Assembly (NCBI GenBank): GCA_001898235.1
Contig: MKTN01000055.1
Coordinates: 124,001-188,000 of the forward strand
Reading direction: 5' to 3'
Length of the DNA stretch: 64,000 bases
DNA from: Gammaproteobacteria bacterium 39-13
GTDB lineage: Bacteria; Pseudomonadota; Gammaproteobacteria; Berkiellales; Berkiellaceae
The notes under the pieces are model-generated. The model saw only the letters and a program-made list of their open reading frames with translations, was not told the origin of the DNA and made no database searches. Positions 61,568 to 64,000 of this stretch are shown piece by piece (the stretch's first letter is position 1; every line of letters starts with the position of its first letter). The position numbers and the translations under genes are program-made.

Positions 61568-62962
61568 ATGCTCAAACGCACACTTACATTGGTTTGTTTG
61601 CTCATCTTATTGGCCCCAGCAATAAAGGCAGAAGAAAATGAATGCAAAAGCTTTTATCAAGGACAAACATTTACAGTAAACCAACTCAAAATTATTCTTG
61701 AAAGTCCAGAGAAGAAAGCAGAAGCCGAAATAAACCTATGTGGGACCACATTGCACGGATTAAATCTTAGTGGTTGGGATCTAAGCCATATCAATCTCTT
61801 GGGTTCAGATTTAGGCGAAACGATATTACAAAATACTAATTTTTCACAAGCTAATTTAACTAAAACTTATTTTGCCAGCGCTGATCTTACACAAGCCAAC
61901 CTGCAAAAGGCACAACTTGAAAACGCAAGACTGGAAAATGCTAAACTAACCAACGCTGATCTAAGGCAAGCCAACTTAAGTCATGCCAATTTAGCCAATG
62001 CTGATCTGCGTGGCGCCAATCTCACTTTTGCTATCCTAAAAGGAGCAAATCTAAGTGGCGCTATGCTAAACCAAGCAATACTTGTTTGGACAGATTTAAG
62101 TGAAGTAGATCTCTCTGAGGCAATATTAACTGACGCCAATTTAGAAAATGCAAATCTTACAGGTGCACAACTTATTAAAACTGCGGTGAGCGGGGCTAAT
62201 TTTGCAGAAGCAGATCTTCATCAAGCCATTTTTCAACCTGTGCTCAAACAATTACCTGATTTAGCCACCTTTACTTCAGTAAAAAATTTCCAATCTATAC
62301 AATTTACTGATTTTAACCAATGGAAAGCTGCATTAACTGAACTTCGCATTGCCTATCGGGAATTGGGGATCCGCTCGATGGAACGTGTCATTACAGCCAC
62401 CATTAAATTCCAGGAAATGCGACTTGAATGGCAAAAAGGTGGCTGGCTTACCATTGATAGTGCATTCAACTATGTGTTTTTCTATCTCACTTGTAATTAT
62501 GGTGCGGATCCTGGAAAGCCCTTGCGTTTATTTCTATTAGGGATATTTCTCTTTGCAATTCCTTATCGGTATGCCTTATCACATCCCACAAAACAAGCAG
62601 GCATTGTTGCGATTTGGAATAAAAAACGATTTTACCAATGGGATAAAATTCATGCTCTAGCTAAGAAATCTGAACCTATTTGTAAGTTATTGTCTGCTCA
62701 ATGCTTAGATAAGAAAGGAAACCGCTTATTCTATCAATTTCATTTGTTGAGGCTTTCTCTTTTCTTTAGCTTATTGAGTGCTTTCAGTATTGGTTGGAAA
62801 GATATTAACGTCAGTAATTGGATATCTCATATGCAAGCGCGTGAATTCACTCTTAAAGGGAAAGGATGGGTTCATGCTTTGGCTGGCATCCAATCCCTGT
62901 TTAGTGCTTACATGATTGTGCTTTGGGTGTTTACCTATTTTGCAAGACCGTTTGAGTGGTAA
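61568..62962 (+). CDS. Exported pentapeptide-repeat membrane protein
   Basis: 464 aa: signal peptide (LKRTLTLVCLLILLAPAIKA, cleavage likely after KA), about 33 pentapeptide repeats A(D/N)LXX between roughly residues 60 and 225 (ADLTQANLQKAQLENARLEN, then more), then a helical region and about three membrane segments from residue 320 on (LFLLGIFLFAIPYRYALS, LFFSLLSAFSIGWKD, YMIVLWVFTYFARPF). The ATG at 61568 has AAGGA 8-9 nt upstream and begins the signal peptide. The right-handed beta-helix probably faces the periplasm. Function unknown. Confidence 0.82.
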   Translation: MLKRTLTLVCLLILLAPAIKAEENECKSFYQGQTFTVNQLKIILESPEKKAEAEINLCGTTLHGLNLSGWDLSHINLLGSDLGETILQNTNFSQANLTKTYFASADLTQANLQKAQLENARLENAKLTNADLRQANLSHANLANADLRGANLTFAILKGANLSGAMLNQAILVWTDLSEVDLSEAILTDANLENANLTGAQLIKTAVSGANFAEADLHQAIFQPVLKQLPDLATFTSVKNFQSIQFTDFNQWKAALTELRIAYRELGIRSMERVITATIKFQEMRLEWQKGGWLTIDSAFNYVFFYLTCNYGADPGKPLRLFLLGIFLFAIPYRYALSHPTKQAGIVAIWNKKRFYQWDKIHALAKKSEPICKLLSAQCLDKKGNRLFYQFHLLRLSLFFSLLSAFSIGWKDINVSNWISHMQAREFTLKGKGWVHALAGIQSLFSAYMIVLWVFTYFARPFEW

Positions 62963-63050
62963 ACTTCTTTTTCCCTCATGTCTCATTGAACAAAGCTAAA
63001 ACAGACATATCTCTCTATCGCCTCGCAGCAGAGGGAGCAAAAAAAAGAAA

Positions 63051-63821
63051 TCATGCCTTTATCGCCGTTCCTTTATCTAACAAACGCCAAGCTAACAAAA
63101 AGCAAAATACATTTGCTACCATGATAAAAGTCAAAGAAGTCATCACATGAACATCAGAAATACCCAACATGCTATAACGAAAAGCATTTATCATGTAAAG
63201 AATGGGATTAAAGTAAGAAACTTTCTGCCAAAAGGGCGATAACATATGAATGGAATAAAATACACCGCCTAAATAAGTCAAAGGTGTCAGTATAAACGTA
63301 GGAACTATATTAATATCATCAAATTTTCTTGAAAAAATTGCATTCAACAACCCTGCTAAAGAAAATAGCATTGAAGTTGATAATACTACCAATACAATCA
63401 ATGCTGGATGTTGCAGATGTAATTTGGTAAAAAATAGGGCTACGCCTGTCACTATCAAACCAACAATACATCCGCGACAAATCCCCCCTAAGATAAACCC
63501 CAATAAAATAGCCCAACTTGCCATCGGTGCCACAAACATTTCTTCAATATTACGTTGAAATTTAGCGCCAAAAAAAGAAGCTACCACATTTGAATAAGAA
63601 TTGTTGATAACTGCCATCATAATCAGACCTGGTGCAAGATATTCAATATAATGATAGCCATCAATAGAGCCAATCCTTGCACCAATCAGACTGCCAAAAA
63701 TGACAAAGTAAAGTACCATCGAAATAGGTGAAGGTAGCAAAGTTTGTGTCCAGATCCTAAAAAATCTTGTCATTTCTTTGCGAGTAAGTGTATACAAGGC
63801 AACCCAATTTAACGAAGTCAC
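63051..63821 (-). CDS. ABC-2 type transporter permease
   Basis: 256-aa permease with six helices and the ABC-2 pattern: KEMTRFFRIWTQTLLPSPISMVLYFVIFG, the periplasmic YIEYLAPGLIMMAVINNSYSNV, FQRNIEEMFVAPMA and TPLTYLGGVFYSI. It resembles NodJ/YadH-type permeases. The GTG start at 63821 overlaps the ATPase stop as GTGA, so it is translated after and with that gene. Substrate is not evident; polysaccharide or lipid export is possible. Confidence 0.85.
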   Translation of the reverse strand: MTSLNWVALYTLTRKEMTRFFRIWTQTLLPSPISMVLYFVIFGSLIGARIGSIDGYHYIEYLAPGLIMMAVINNSYSNVVASFFGAKFQRNIEEMFVAPMASWAILLGFILGGICRGCIVGLIVTGVALFFTKLHLQHPALIVLVVLSTSMLFSLAGLLNAIFSRKFDDINIVPTFILTPLTYLGGVFYSIHMLSPFWQKVSYFNPILYMINAFRYSMLGISDVHVMTSLTFIMVANVFCFLLAWRLLDKGTAIKA

Positions 63822-64000
63822 GTTGCGTTATTTCCTTTGGTTTGGACTAAGTCTAAAAACAATTCTTCTAAACGATTGGTTTTGTTGCGTAAACTGACCA
63901 CCTGAAGACCCAATTGCGAGAACGCTTCAAAAAGGGTATTCAATGAAGTTTGACGGTGAAAACTGACTTCTAAAGTAAGATCATCTTTTTGTAAAAGCTC
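63818..64000 (-). CDS. ABC transporter ATP-binding protein (3' end only, YadG-like)
   Basis: The C-terminal 60 codons of an ATPase gene that continues beyond the right edge. The visible part (LEVSFHRQTSLNTLFEAFSQ, LRNKTNRLEELFLDLVQTKG) is the usual tail of ABC-2-type ATPases after the ATPase core (LEELFLDL). It overlaps the permease gene start by 4 nt and is its partner. Confidence 0.78.
   Translation of the reverse strand, partial: ELLQKDDLTLEVSFHRQTSLNTLFEAFSQLGLQVVSLRNKTNRLEELFLDLVQTKGNNAT

Overview
The window is a 64 kb piece of a low-GC gammaproteobacterial chromosome. Protein families, leader and SD signals and the mix of surface-sugar genes with host-interaction candidates (patatin lipase, pentapeptide-repeat membrane protein, an acidic protein with NLS-like basic clusters) resemble host-associated Legionellales/Coxiella-like bacteria. 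The genus is not proven; an amoeba-associated relative such as Berkiella is only a guess.

Positions 1-28368 are a large surface-polysaccharide locus. A partial UDP-glucuronate decarboxylase and a dolichol-phosphate-type glycosyltransferase read rightward. From 7589 down to 1573 a leftward operon carries two glycosyltransferases, a methyltransferase and the dTDP-3-amino-3,6-dideoxyhexose genes (fdtA, fdtB, rfbA, rfbB). From 27249 down to 8669 a second, very tightly packed leftward gene train carries GDP-fucose synthesis (gmd, fcl), a full pseudaminic acid pathway (pseB, pseC, a cytidylyltransferase/aldo-keto reductase fusion in the PseF role, pseG, pseH, pseI), and tailoring or export genes: SDR, WbqC-like, methyltransferases, a CMAH-like metallo-beta-lactamase-fold protein, a PhyH-type dioxygenase, a hexapeptide acyltransferase and an ABC exporter. 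Many neighbours overlap by 1-8 nt, which suggests translational coupling. A HddC-like nucleotidyltransferase at 27619 reads the other way.

Positions 28593-37093 hold LemA plus an M48 membrane protease, a DUF2157/DUF4401/GDYXXLXY membrane operon that starts at the edge of a 126-bp palindromic repeat, a secreted retropepsin-like protease, a TPM-domain protein and a kinase-acetyltransferase fusion resembling two antibiotic-resistance enzymes.

Positions 37384-43967 are a kdp potassium-pump operon (small ORF, kdpF, A, B, C and a kdpD that ends just before the histidine-kinase domain, with no kdpE). Next come a DAACS symporter, a fused MFS/spermidine-synthase-like protein, and a second DAACS symporter preceded by a strong promoter and a 20-codon leader with six consecutive threonine codons, an apparent attenuation-type control region. 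An acidic protein of unknown function with a strong terminator follows.

Positions 50355-55354 encode a YbhGFSR-type exporter (adaptor, double ATPase, two permeases), followed by a patatin phospholipase, a second copy of the palindromic repeat abutting an APH-family kinase, an EAL-domain pseudogene and tRNA-Ser(GGA). Downstream of the tRNA lie tandem repeats, each starting with a copy of the tRNA 3' end. The right end carries a truncated adaptor-like protein, a basic coiled-coil protein, TauE/SafE, a universal stress protein, a YiiX-like papain-fold hydrolase, a pentapeptide-repeat membrane protein, and an ABC-2 permease with the end of its ATPase. Start sites were moved from the longest reading frame where a Shine-Dalgarno signal, a stop/start overlap or family N-terminus favoured another codon; these choices are noted per gene.
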